Assembly (NCBI RefSeq): GCF_022347725.1
Contig: NZ_JAKRGB010000007.1
Location: 124,001-188,000, forward strand
Direction of reading: 5' to 3'
DNA: 64,000 bases
Source of the DNA: Ruegeria sp. Ofav3-42
Lineage (GTDB): Bacteria; Pseudomonadota; Alphaproteobacteria; Rhodobacterales; Rhodobacteraceae
Shown: positions 8,577-17,164 of the stretch, one piece after another
How the letters are laid out: the number at the start of each line of letters is the position of its first letter
How positions within the stretch are numbered: the stretch's first letter is position 1
Position numbers and translations under genes: made by a program
Notes under the pieces: model-generated
Database searches by the model: none
Told to the model about the DNA's origin: nothing
Seen by the model: only the letters and a program-made list of their open reading frames with translations

Positions 8577-9595
8577 GCCCAGTTTCCTTTCGACATGAGA
8601 CCCAGAATCTCAAGCTGTCGCCAATTGATGTAGGCTTCGGACTTGTCGCACCAAAACACCGGGTTTTGCCCCAGCTGTTCCGCGTAGGCGCGGTATTCGC
8701 CCGAGCCGCGATAATGCTGGCCGCGCTGCAATTCCTCGCTTGCCTTTTCGCTCAGGGTGCTGATGAGCTTGGCGTGCAACAGGGCGCCGCTGGTCTTTTC
8801 GCCACCCCATTCATCATAAACCTGGTTCAATCCGCGTGGCAGAAGGGAATGTGTCGAGCTGACATAGACATAGCGCCGATCCCATTTCACCAATGGAATT
8901 TTGTTCAGAGCCGGTGCTTTGGCCGGAGTGTCTTTGAAAAACACCCGCGCGCGCGGTCCGCCCTGAATCCAGAGGTTTCCATACGTTGGATTTTTGGTGA
9001 TCGTATAGTTGCCGGCATCAAACCAGTTGGCGATTTCGAAGGGGTTCTGCCCCTCGGTATAGGTTGCGTCTGCAACGGGACCTTCGGGATACATGTCGAT
9101 CAGCATCGCGCTGAAGCTGCGCACTGCGCACCCATCCAACCAATCGGTCAGTGCGCGGATGGGTCGTGTGTCGCAGAAGGGGTAGATAAAGAACTCGTCG
9201 GGATCGACGGTCAGGACCCAGTGACCGTGGGCATACTTGCGAAGCAGGTAATTCGACCAGTCGACTCCAAAAGAAGCGCGCTTGTAGCTTGCATCGGCCC
9301 GCCAGACCGAGACGTCGGGTTGATCCGCCAGATACTCAAGCGAGCCGTCATCGCTGGCATTGTCGACAAACAGAAAATGATTGATGCCAAGCTTGCGGTA
9401 GTAGTCCAGAAAATACGAGAGGCGGATTTTCTCGTTCCGCATTACGCAGACCAGCAGGACATCCCGGCGTTGTATAGCGTTGGTTTTCACGGAAACCGGT
9501 TTCAATTCCCGCCGTTTTCGCAGGCACCGCAGAACACGGCGCTTGCGCCGCAATCTCATCCGATATGAATCCAATAGGCCCACGCGACTGCCCAA
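8573..9595 (-). CDS. Family 2 glycosyltransferase (Glyco_tranf_2_4 type), copy 1
   Basis: 340 residues. After a basic N-terminus comes NHFLFVDNASDDGS (nucleotide binding, about residues 88-101) and VDPDEFFIYP (metal-binding DxD, about 152-161). It then has GNLWIQGGPRARVFFKD and NKIPLVKW blocks that also occur in the neighbouring gene at 9706-10764. The two are clear paralogues that probably add successive or alternative sugars to one glycan. The first in-frame start is TTG at 9595; GTG at 9583 and ATG at 9559 are alternatives and none has a strong ribosome site. Its stop overlaps the GTG of the branching transferase. Confidence 0.82.
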   Translation of the reverse strand: MGSRVGLLDSYRMRLRRKRRVLRCLRKRRELKPVSVKTNAIQRRDVLLVCVMRNEKIRLSYFLDYYRKLGINHFLFVDNASDDGSLEYLADQPDVSVWRADASYKRASFGVDWSNYLLRKYAHGHWVLTVDPDEFFIYPFCDTRPIRALTDWLDGCAVRSFSAMLIDMYPEGPVADATYTEGQNPFEIANWFDAGNYTITKNPTYGNLWIQGGPRARVFFKDTPAKAPALNKIPLVKWDRRYVYVSSTHSLLPRGLNQVYDEWGGEKTSGALLHAKLISTLSEKASEELQRGQHYRGSGEYRAYAEQLGQNPVFWCDKSEAYINWRQLEILGLMSKGNWA

Positions 9596-9705
9596 CCTTT
9601 TTACCTACGCGAGCAAACCCGGAGCCTGAACAAGCCAGTTTGGTGCCGGGTAATTGCCGTTTTATGCCATTTTTGCATCTTTCGAAGCAACGGATTTAAA
9701 AACAG

Positions 9706-10764
9706 TTAGTTCGAGTTGTGGCTTTCCCAAATGATCTCGCCCATCAGTCCCAGCTGCTGCAGTTGCCTCCAGTCCGTGTACTTTTTGGATTTTGGGGTCC
9801 ACATGACGGGACGATTGATGATTTCATTATAGTACCCCGCGAATTGATCCGGGTCGTGAAAGTGCTGGCGTCTCTCTTTTTCCACCCTCGATTTTTCAAT
9901 AACTTCGGGCAGAAATTTCGTATGCAGCAGAACGCCTGATGGGGACGGATCGCCGGGGCCGTCATAGGCAGCGTTCAGTCGGCGCGGCAATGCGGAATGG
10001 CATGAGTTCACATAGGCATAGCGTTTCGACCACCGGACCAGCGGGATCTTGTTCAGCGTCGGGGAGTGGCGCGGGTTGTCCTTGAAAAACATCCGCTCGC
10101 GCGCGCCGCCCTGCACCCAAAGGTTGCCCAACGGGGCTTGCCGTTGCGCGCGGTAGGGGCCGGTATCGAGCCAGCTTGCCACTTCGGTCGGGTCAGTCTC
10201 CGGGTCATAGCTCTGGGAACCCAGTGGTCCCTTGGGATATAGGTCCAGCATCAGCGCTCCGAACGCAGCACGTCCCTGATTTTCCAGCCAATTGGTCAGA
10301 TCTTTCAGGGAGCGGGTGTCGTGATCAGGGTAGATCAGTAGTTCGTCCGCATCCACCATCAGGGTCCAGTGGCCATGCCCGTAGCGCATCTGCAGCCAAG
10401 TCAGCCAATCCAACCCATAGCGCGATGCACGGTAGCTGTCATGGGTCTGCCACAGTGACACGTCTGGTTGCTCTGCCAGATAGTCAGCCGAACCGTCATT
10501 GCTGCCGTTATCAACGATAAAAAAGTGGTCAACCCCCAACGCGCGATAGTGGCGGAGGTACCAGGGCAAGCGTTCGATCTCGTTGCGCAGCGTGGTAAAG
10601 GTCAGAACGTCAGCGGGGCCGAATTGTAACGTGCGGTCGGCAAGGCACGACAGTTGATGGCGGCTGCGAAATGACCGCCACAACAGCCGTCGTCGTTTCA
10701 GCCGAAACCGGTACCTTTGCACCCATCCGATGGGCGGAAGCGTATCTTCGCTGGTTCCGGTCAC
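9706..10764 (-). CDS. Family 2 glycosyltransferase (Glyco_tranf_2_4 type), copy 2
   Basis: Paralogue of the previous gene, with HFFIVDNGSNDGS, VDADELLIYP, GNLWVQGGARERMFFKD and NKIPLVRW in the same order. The frame is open back to 10818 inside galE. I place the start at GTG 10764, just after the galE stop (10772) and preceded by GAAAGA, which gives a 352-residue protein whose basic N-terminus resembles copy 1. The longer form (370 residues, ATG 10818) would overlap galE by 47 bp. A cytoplasmic sugar transferase for surface glycan assembly is likely; donor and acceptor are unknown. A 110-bp gap without an obvious terminator separates it from copy 1. Confidence 0.8.
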   Translation of the reverse strand: MTGTSEDTLPPIGWVQRYRFRLKRRRLLWRSFRSRHQLSCLADRTLQFGPADVLTFTTLRNEIERLPWYLRHYRALGVDHFFIVDNGSNDGSADYLAEQPDVSLWQTHDSYRASRYGLDWLTWLQMRYGHGHWTLMVDADELLIYPDHDTRSLKDLTNWLENQGRAAFGALMLDLYPKGPLGSQSYDPETDPTEVASWLDTGPYRAQRQAPLGNLWVQGGARERMFFKDNPRHSPTLNKIPLVRWSKRYAYVNSCHSALPRRLNAAYDGPGDPSPSGVLLHTKFLPEVIEKSRVEKERRQHFHDPDQFAGYYNEIINRPVMWTPKSKKYTDWRQLQQLGLMGEIIWESHNSN

Positions 10765-10771
10765 GCAAATC

Positions 10772-11755
10772 TTATCTTTCGTAGTGACCGTTCTGATGCC
10801 AGCGCCATGCGTCGGCAATCATAGTCTCTAACGTTGACCTTTTCGGCGTCCAGCCCAGCTCTTGACCGGCGCGGGAAGAGCCGGACACCAGCTTGGTGCA
10901 ATCACCAGCCCGACGCGGCCCGATTGAATAGGGCACTTCGCGGTTGGTGACGGCTTTGGAGTGGCTGATCACCTCCATCACCGAGAAACCCGATCCGGTG
11001 CCCAGGTTGAAAACGCGGCTGCCTTTGTCCTGCTCCAACCAGTTCAACCCCAGCACATGGGCGTCGACCAAATCGCAGACATGCACATAATCGCGGATGC
11101 AGGTGCCATCCGGTGTGTCATAGTCCGTGCCGAACACGGTCAGCCCGTCGCGCTTGCCGTCGATTGCGTCCAACATCAGCGGCACGAGGTGTGTTTCCGG
11201 GCGGTGGAACTCACCCACTTCACCGTCCGGGTCGGCGCCTGCAACGTTGAAATAACGGAAAATAACGTGGTTCAGGCCATGCGATGCCTGAAAATCACGC
11301 AGGATGTCCTCGATTGCGCGTTTCGAGGCACCGTAGGCGTTCAGCGGCGATTGCGGCGTGTCTTCATCCAGCACCACATTGTCTTGATCGCCATAGGTGG
11401 CGCAGGTGGACGAAAAGACGAAGTTCAGACATCCGGCGGCCACGGCGGCTTCGATTAGCGTCAGCGAACCGGTTACGTTGTTGGACCAGTATTTTCCGGG
11501 CTCGGACATTGCCTCGCCCACTTGGCTGAGGGCCGCAAAATGCATCACCGCTGCTGGCTTATACTTGGCAAAAACCTCGTCCAACCGCGCCCGATCCCGC
11601 AGATCGCCCTGTTCGAACGGCCCGAATTTCACCGCGTCCTGCCAACCAGTAACAAGGTTGTCAAAAGTTACGGGCGTGTATCCGGCCTGAGATAACGCTT
11701 TGCAAGCATGAGATCCGATATACCCAGCGCCGCCGGTAACGAGAATACTTGCCAT
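10772..11755 (-). CDS. galE: UDP-glucose 4-epimerase
   Basis: Extended short-chain dehydrogenase of 327 residues. The NAD-binding motif GGAGYIGS is at residues 8-15, and the catalytic pair shows as SSTCATYG followed by YGASK near residue 145. It interconverts UDP-glucose and UDP-galactose, supplying galactose donors. ATG 11755 is preferred because it puts the Rossmann motif at the normal distance from the N-terminus; a TTG four codons upstream is possible. It is followed at once by the family-2 glycosyltransferase, so the supplied sugar probably feeds that pathway. An arnA- or gne-like specificity cannot be excluded from sequence. Confidence 0.92.
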   Translation of the reverse strand: MASILVTGGAGYIGSHACKALSQAGYTPVTFDNLVTGWQDAVKFGPFEQGDLRDRARLDEVFAKYKPAAVMHFAALSQVGEAMSEPGKYWSNNVTGSLTLIEAAVAAGCLNFVFSSTCATYGDQDNVVLDEDTPQSPLNAYGASKRAIEDILRDFQASHGLNHVIFRYFNVAGADPDGEVGEFHRPETHLVPLMLDAIDGKRDGLTVFGTDYDTPDGTCIRDYVHVCDLVDAHVLGLNWLEQDKGSRVFNLGTGSGFSVMEVISHSKAVTNREVPYSIGPRRAGDCTKLVSGSSRAGQELGWTPKRSTLETMIADAWRWHQNGHYER

Positions 11756-11825
11756 ATTACGTTCCAAATTTCAGTACCGCGCCCACCTAGCCGTAGGCGC
11801 AATGGAATTCCATGGGGAAAATTGG

Positions 11826-12626
11826 TTAATCCAACCCCATCGCGGCCATCATCTCTTCCAGCTTCGGCACGTCCTGCGGGTTGTTCAATTCCCAGAACTG
11901 GCGACCTTTTGCCTCGACCTCAACGCACAGAACCTTGCGGCCGTTTTCCATGAACCGCAGCTGTTCCAGCCCTTCAAGTTGCTCCAGCGGTCCAACGGGC
12001 CATGTGGGATAGGCGGCAAGGGCATCGGGGCGATAGGCGTATACGCCGACATGGTGAAACACCGGCGTTGCCTCATCACCCACAAAGGTCTGAGCGGTGA
12101 AGGGGACAACCTCTTTCGAGAAATACATTGCGCTGTGATCGGTCGCGAATACGGCTGTTGTGCCGCCAACGCGCCCATGTTTGCGGTCATTCAGCAAGCT
12201 GTTCAACGCGTCCCCGTCGCAGCGCAGAACAGGTGTCGCCACCCCGGCTTCGGGGGCTGCGCGCAATCCCGCGATCAGGTCTTCGACAAACCAGTGCGGC
12301 GTCAACGGCGCGTCGCCCTGCAGGTTCACGACGATCTCATAGCCCGTGCCCAGAGCCTTGTGTGCCTCGGCGCAGCGCTCGGTACCATTGCCGCAGGTTT
12401 CGGATGTCATCACGACCTCTGCGCCGAAACCCTCGGACACTTCGCGGATGCGGTCGTCATCGGTAGCGACAACAACCCGATCAACGCCCGACACGGAACA
12501 TGCCGCGCGCCAGGAGCGTTCGATCAGGGTCATGGCGTTGCCATTTGCCCCTGTCAGCGGAACCAATGGCTTTCCGGGATAGCGGGTCGAGGCATAACGG
12601 GCGGGGATGGCAATCAGTACGGACAT
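11826..12626 (-). CDS. kdsB: 3-deoxy-manno-octulosonate cytidylyltransferase (CMP-KDO synthetase)
   Basis: 266 residues with the family N-terminus IPARYASTRYPGKPL (about 6-20), VVVATDD near 55 and NLQGDAPL near 97. It activates KDO with CTP in the cytoplasm for lipopolysaccharide inner core or KDO-linked capsule. The ATG shares one base with the stop of the upstream cysQ gene, so they are co-translated. Its place between galE/glycosyltransferase genes and an export permease supports a polysaccharide role. It is slightly longer than the E. coli enzyme; nothing is missing. Confidence 0.93.
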   Translation of the reverse strand: MSVLIAIPARYASTRYPGKPLVPLTGANGNAMTLIERSWRAACSVSGVDRVVVATDDDRIREVSEGFGAEVVMTSETCGNGTERCAEAHKALGTGYEIVVNLQGDAPLTPHWFVEDLIAGLRAAPEAGVATPVLRCDGDALNSLLNDRKHGRVGGTTAVFATDHSAMYFSKEVVPFTAQTFVGDEATPVFHHVGVYAYRPDALAAYPTWPVGPLEQLEGLEQLRFMENGRKVLCVEVEAKGRQFWELNNPQDVPKLEEMMAAMGLD

Positions 12627-13423
12627 CAGGCCTCCTTCAAGTCTACGCCCGGAGCGTAGGCGATAAAGAACGGGTTTGCATAGCCGTCCTTGCCGTAGGT
12701 CAGGGGCGTGTGGTCATCAAAACGCACAACCCTGCCGCCCGCGCCCGCCAGAACGGCGTGTCCTGCGGCCGTGTCCCATTCCATGGTGCGCCCGACGCGG
12801 GGATAGAGGTCTGCCTCGCCGGTTGCGACCAGACAGAACTTCAGGGAAGAGCCCGCGCTTTTGCTGTCCTTCACCTGATACTTGTTGATGTAATCCTCGG
12901 TTGCCTGATCACGATGCGATTTAGATGCAACGATCAAAAGCGCCGAATTTTCCGGTTTAGACACTGCTATCGGGGTCACATCCCCTGCCTGAGCCTTGTC
13001 CAGTGCGCCGGTTTCCTCAACCGATTGACCATCGGCCTGCGTGTAGAAAATGCGTCCCTTTGCTGGCGCATAAACCACGCCGCGGGTCGGAACGCCGTTT
13101 TCCACCAGCGCGATGTTAACCGTGAAATCGCCGCGCCGGTTGATAAACTCTTTGGTCCCATCCAAAGGGTCAACGATCAGGAATGTGTCACCCTTTTCAG
13201 AGTGCGATGCCGCCTGTTCTTCGGTCACCAGCAAGATGTCGGGGAATGCCTCACGCAAACCGGCCGAGATCAGTACATCTGCAGCCTCATCCGCTTCGGT
13301 CACGGGGCTGGCGTCAGATTTGACTTTGACGTCGAAGTCATCCGCCTCGTAGATCTGCATGATCGTATCCCCGGCTTCCAGCGCCAGACGTCTGATTACG
13401 GGAATAAGGGCGTCATAGGTCAC
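12626..13423 (-). CDS. cysQ: 3'(2'),5'-bisphosphate nucleotidase
   Basis: Inositol-monophosphatase fold, 265 residues from the chosen start. The metal-binding motif DPLDGTKEF lies near residue 85 and the C-terminal WDTAAGHAVL near 205. It hydrolyses 3'-phosphoadenosine 5'-phosphate (PAP), the by-product of sulfotransferases and PAPS reductase. GTG 13423 is chosen because GGAG lies about 9 bp upstream; the frame is open to 13498 but without family similarity. It is co-directional and overlapping with kdsB, and the same-strand run continues to the sulfotransferase. That fits PAP recycling during glycan sulfation, although CysQ is also needed for ordinary cysteine synthesis. Confidence 0.93.
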   Translation of the reverse strand: MTYDALIPVIRRLALEAGDTIMQIYEADDFDVKVKSDASPVTEADEAADVLISAGLREAFPDILLVTEEQAASHSEKGDTFLIVDPLDGTKEFINRRGDFTVNIALVENGVPTRGVVYAPAKGRIFYTQADGQSVEETGALDKAQAGDVTPIAVSKPENSALLIVASKSHRDQATEDYINKYQVKDSKSAGSSLKFCLVATGEADLYPRVGRTMEWDTAAGHAVLAGAGGRVVRFDDHTPLTYGKDGYANPFFIAYAPGVDLKEA

Positions 13424-13545
13424 AAAAATGCTCCGTTCCTGTGGTTTGTTGATCGAAATCCCTGAGGGCCTTATGATGTGCCGGTTACGGAACGGCAAGA
13501 ATTTCGTGGCAGTTTGCAGGTAATTCAGCAGGAAAGAGTGCGCCG

Positions 13546-14367
13546 GTGTTTTATTTTAAACGAAATCAGACGCTTTTAGGCGGCGCTTTCACCTTTTCTG
13601 AGCTGGTGTTCCACGCCGTTGTCCGAGGCGTTCGATCGGGGCATTCCAATGCCGTGCTGGCCATAATTATGAACATCGTTCAGATTCTCGCGCTTGTGAC
13701 GGTATTCTATCTGATCATGTCGATGCTGGGGACGCGGGTCGCCAAAATCCGGGGTGAGTTCATTCTGTTTTTGCTGTCCGGCGTTTTTTTGTTCATGACG
13801 CATATCAAATCGGTCGGTTCGGTCGGCGGTGTCGGCACAGGGAACAACCCGATGATGTTGCATTCACCGATGAACATGATGGTGTCGCTGCTGTCGACCG
13901 CATTCGGCACGCTATACACACAGGTCATGTCCATACTTATAATTCTGTTCGGATACAGTGTTGCTGTTGCGCCGTTGGAAATCCAGGACCCGGGCGGCGC
14001 GTTTTATATGCTGATCCTGGCTTGGTTTACGGGCTGTGCCGTCGGTGTTGTGTTCATGGCAATCAAGCCATGGTTTCCCAGTACATCCAGCATTCTAAGC
14101 AATGTTTACAGACGCCTGAACATGATCTTCTCGGGTAAAATGTTTGTCGGGAACGCGCTGGGGGGATTCATGCTGAGTTGCTTTGCCTGGAATCCGCTGT
14201 TTCACGTGATCGACCAGTGCCGCGGTTTTGTCTTCCGAAACTATTTCCCGCGCAACACCAGTTGGGAATATGCGATCTGGGTCGGTGTAGCGCTGCTGAT
14301 GGTCGGTCTTCTTGGCATTTTCTACACCCGGCAACATGTCTCGGCCAGTTGGGGCGCGCGCCGTTAA
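13546..14367 (+). CDS. Polysaccharide-export ABC permease (KpsM/ABC-2 type)
   Basis: 273 residues with about six membrane segments (near 38-58, 70-88, 110-135, 145-175, 205-222 and 245-265) and the charged N-terminal amphipathic start usual for ABC-2 permeases of capsule or O-antigen exporters. The GTG start has AGGAAAGAG upstream. Its ATPase partner is not adjacent: upstream lies divergent cysQ and downstream convergent alkB, so the ATPase must be elsewhere. It would carry a finished polysaccharide across the inner membrane. The stop overlaps the end of alkB on the other strand by 4 bp. Confidence 0.75.
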   Translation: MFYFKRNQTLLGGAFTFSELVFHAVVRGVRSGHSNAVLAIIMNIVQILALVTVFYLIMSMLGTRVAKIRGEFILFLLSGVFLFMTHIKSVGSVGGVGTGNNPMMLHSPMNMMVSLLSTAFGTLYTQVMSILIILFGYSVAVAPLEIQDPGGAFYMLILAWFTGCAVGVVFMAIKPWFPSTSSILSNVYRRLNMIFSGKMFVGNALGGFMLSCFAWNPLFHVIDQCRGFVFRNYFPRNTSWEYAIWVGVALLMVGLLGIFYTRQHVSASWGARR

Positions 14368-14966
14368 CTGGCCACGCGTAGTGTCAGGTTGATCCGCCCG
14401 CCTTTTGGCAGCAGTTTTGAGGACCCGAACCGGATCCGGTCCACCCCGTGATAGGTCAGGCGGGCAGGGCCGCCCATGACCACGACGTCTCCTGAGTTCA
14501 GCCAAATGGATTCCGTCTTGCCGCCGCGAGACGTGTTGCCGATGCGGAAAAGCGCGTCGTCGCCCAGTGATATCGACAGCACCGGCCACGAAAAGTCGGC
14601 TTCGTCCTTGTCCTGATGCAGGCCCATTCGAGCGCCTTCGCCATAGTAATTGATCAGACAGCAATCGGGGTCCCGCTCGGTGCTGGCGAGATCGCGCCAG
14701 ATATCCAGTATGGGATCGGGGATCGAGGGCCATCCCATCCCCTTTGGGTGTTGCGGCTGATATCGATAGCCAGCCTTGTCCGTGACCCAGCCAAGCGCTC
14801 CGGCCGAGGTCATGCGCACTGACATTTCCTTGCCCGACGGCATCACCGGCCGGAACAAGGGCGCTGACTTCAGAATCGGGCGCAACACTTCAATCAGCTG
14901 GGCCTGCGCCGCGCTATCCAGATAGGCTTTTCTGATTTCAAAACCGCGCAAGAGCAGCCGCGCCAT
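14364..14966 (-). CDS. alkB: AlkB-family alpha-ketoglutarate-dependent dioxygenase
   Basis: 200 residues of the 2-oxoglutarate/Fe(II) dioxygenase AlkB fold. The iron ligands show as HQD in [10 protein letters not shown] (near 137-139) and the histidine of TYHGVDR near 171. [10 protein letters not shown] precedes them, and the C-terminal arginines in GGRINLTLR fit the 2-oxoglutarate-binding R-x5-R. It repairs 1-methyladenine and 3-methylcytosine in DNA or RNA by oxidative demethylation. The length matches E. coli AlkB. It converges on the polysaccharide permease and faces away from dnaK; no ada gene is near. Confidence 0.9.
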   Translation of the reverse strand: MARLLLRGFEIRKAYLDSAAQAQLIEVLRPILKSAPLFRPVMPSGKEMSVRMTSAGALGWVTDKAGYRYQPQHPKGMGWPSIPDPILDIWRDLASTERDPDCCLINYYGEGARMGLHQDKDEADFSWPVLSISLGDDALFRIGNTSRGGKTESIWLNSGDVVVMGGPARLTYHGVDRIRFGSSKLLPKGGRINLTLRVAS

Positions 14967-15040
14967 TCAAGATTCCCCAATCCTTGCCAAAACCTTGCCA
15001 AAAAAGGCCACAGATTCGCGAAAACCTGCCTTTTACACCG

Positions 15041-15070
15041 CTTGCAGGCTATTCGTCTGGCCCTTATATA
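15041..15070 (+). promoter_or_regulatory. Candidate RpoH (heat-shock) promoter of dnaKJ
   Basis: CTTGCAG at 15041-15047 and CTTATAT at 15063-15069, about 18 bp apart, resemble the alphaproteobacterial sigma-32 pattern (CTTG, then a C-rich TATAT box). The position, about 110 bp before the dnaK start, fits. No CIRCE inverted repeat was seen in this leader. Confidence 0.5.
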
Positions 15071-15179
15071 CGCCGGGACGCGCGATGGTGTAGGGCTGTT
15101 CGCGCAAACCAGATCGGGGCCGGGTGCCATAACGGGTCCGCACCCCGGACATCGCCTTGAAGAGAAAGGGATTGAACAT

Positions 15180-17090
15180 ATGGGAAAAGTAATCGGTATT
15201 GACCTCGGGACCACCAACTCGTGTGTGGCCATCATGGACGGCTCGCAGCCGAAGGTCATCGAAAACGCAGAAGGGGCGCGGACCACGCCCTCGATCGTCG
15301 CCTTCACCGAAGATGAGCGACTGGTCGGTCAGCCTGCAAAACGTCAGGCGGTCACCAACCCCGACAACACGATCTTTGGCGTCAAGCGTCTGATCGGTCG
15401 TCGTGTGGATGATGCAGAAGTCGAAAAAGATAAGAAAATGGTGCCGTACGCTATCGTTGATGGCGGCAATGGCGATGCGTGGGTGGAAGCCCGCGGTGAA
15501 AAGTACTCCCCAAGCCAGATCTCGGCCTTCACTCTGGGTAAGATGAAGGAAACCGCTGAGAGCTATCTGGGTGAGGAAGTCACGCAGGCGGTCATCACCG
15601 TTCCGGCATATTTCAACGACGCACAGCGTCAGGCCACCAAAGACGCCGGCAAGATCGCCGGTCTGGAAGTGCTGCGGATCATCAACGAACCGACAGCGGC
15701 TGCTCTGGCCTATGGTCTGGACAAGGAAGAAACCCAAACCATCGCGGTATATGACCTTGGTGGCGGCACCTTCGATGTGACCATTCTGGAAATCGACGAC
15801 GGCCTGTTCGAGGTTAAGTCGACCAACGGCGACACCTTCCTGGGTGGTGAAGACTTTGACATGCGCATCGTCAACTACCTGGCGGATGAGTTCAAAAAGG
15901 AACACGGTGTCGATCTGTCCCAGGACAAGATGGCCCTGCAGCGTCTGAAAGAAGCCGCTGAAAAAGCCAAGATCGAGCTGTCTTCGACCTCGCAGACTGA
16001 AATCAACCAGCCGTTCATCTCGATGGGTTCGAACGGTCAGCCGCTGCATATGGTCATGAAACTGACCCGTGCCAAGCTGGAATCGCTGGTTGGCGACCTG
16101 ATCAAGAAGTCGATGAAGCCCTGCGCGGCCGCTCTGAAAGACGCGGGCCTGTCGGCTGCTGACGTGGATGAGGTTGTTCTGGTTGGTGGTATGACCCGGA
16201 TGCCGAAAGTGATCGAAGAGGTCACCAAATTCTTCGGTAAAGAGCCGCACAAAGGTGTGAACCCGGACGAGGTTGTTGCCATGGGCGCGGCCATTCAGGC
16301 CGGTGTTCTGCAGGGCGATGTCAAAGACGTGGTTCTGCTGGACGTGACACCGCTGTCGCTGGGCATCGAAACGCTGGGTGGCGTGTTCACCCGTCTGATC
16401 GACCGCAACACCACGATCCCGACCAAGAAGTCTCAGGTCTTCTCGACAGCCGAAGACAACCAGAACGCCGTAACCATCCGCGTGTTCCAGGGTGAGCGTG
16501 AAATGGCTTCGGACAACAAGATCCTAGGTCAGTTCAACCTTGAAGATATCCCGCCCGCGCCACGCGGCATGCCTCAGATCGAGGTGACTTTTGACATTGA
16601 TGCCAACGGCATTGTCTCGGTTTCGGCCAAAGACAAAGGCACTGGCAAAGAGCAGAAGATCACCATCCAGGCATCGGGCGGTCTGTCCGACGAAGACATC
16701 GATAAGATGGTCAAGGACGCAGAAGAGAACGCGGAAGCCGACAAGGAACGCCGCGAGCTGGTCGACGCCAAGAACCAGGCGGAAAGCCTCATCCACTCGA
16801 CCGAGAAGTCGATGGAAGAGCATGCCGACAAGGTTGACCCGACCACCATCGAAGCTATCGAACTGGCGATCGCCGCGCTGAAGGACGAGCTGGAAACTGA
16901 AAACGCCGACAAGATCAAGTCGGGCATCCAGAACGTCACCGAAGCCGCGATGAAGCTGGGTGAAGCGATCTACAAGGCGCAGTCGGAAGAGGCCGAAGAC
17001 GAGCCTGCTGCGGCAGATGCTGCTCCGGCCGGTGATGACGATATCGTCGATGCCGAGTTCGAAGATCTTGACGACGACAAGCGTAAGTAA
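15180..17090 (+). CDS. dnaK: Chaperone DnaK (Hsp70)
   Basis: 636-residue Hsp70. The N-terminal [12 protein letters not shown] (residues 6-17), the phosphate-binding block [11 protein letters not shown] and the adenosine motif [13 protein letters not shown] define the ATPase domain. The substrate domain begins after the linker [13 protein letters not shown], and the acidic tail ends in [11 protein letters not shown] 15180 is preceded by AGAAAGGG and starts exactly at the conserved sequence; an in-frame start at 15042 would add 46 unrelated residues. It folds and protects proteins with DnaJ (next gene) and GrpE (not here). Expression is probably from the heat-shock promoter just upstream. Confidence 0.98.
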   Translation: MGKVIGIDLGTTNSCVAIMDGSQPKVIENAEGARTTPSIVAFTEDERLVGQPAKRQAVTNPDNTIFGVKRLIGRRVDDAEVEKDKKMVPYAIVDGGNGDAWVEARGEKYSPSQISAFTLGKMKETAESYLGEEVTQAVITVPAYFNDAQRQATKDAGKIAGLEVLRIINEPTAAALAYGLDKEETQTIAVYDLGGGTFDVTILEIDDGLFEVKSTNGDTFLGGEDFDMRIVNYLADEFKKEHGVDLSQDKMALQRLKEAAEKAKIELSSTSQTEINQPFISMGSNGQPLHMVMKLTRAKLESLVGDLIKKSMKPCAAALKDAGLSAADVDEVVLVGGMTRMPKVIEEVTKFFGKEPHKGVNPDEVVAMGAAIQAGVLQGDVKDVVLLDVTPLSLGIETLGGVFTRLIDRNTTIPTKKSQVFSTAEDNQNAVTIRVFQGEREMASDNKILGQFNLEDIPPAPRGMPQIEVTFDIDANGIVSVSAKDKGTGKEQKITIQASGGLSDEDIDKMVKDAEENAEADKERRELVDAKNQAESLIHSTEKSMEEHADKVDPTTIEAIELAIAALKDELETENADKIKSGIQNVTEAAMKLGEAIYKAQSEEAEDEPAAADAAPAGDDDIVDAEFEDLDDDKRK

Positions 17091-17107
17091 CGGGTAACCG
17101 GGCCAAT

Positions 17108-17138
17108 TCGGGCCGGTCCGGTTGCCGGGCCGGCCCGA
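17108..17138 (+). promoter_or_regulatory. Intercistronic hairpin between dnaK and dnaJ
   Basis: A 14-bp stem with a TTG triloop: TCGGGCCGG (17108-17116) pairs with CCGGCCCGA (17130-17138), and inner CCGG arms are joined by one T-G pair. No T run follows, so it is unlikely to be a full terminator. Such hairpins can lower dnaJ relative to dnaK by partial termination or by stabilising the dnaK mRNA end. Confidence 0.6.
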
Positions 17139-17164
17139 TTACGTTGAGGCAGAAGGAAAAACTG

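Noticed and set aside
15033-16250. Long open frame antisense to dnaK
   Set aside because: Composition and lack of any motif are those of a high-GC shadow of the dnaK coding strand.
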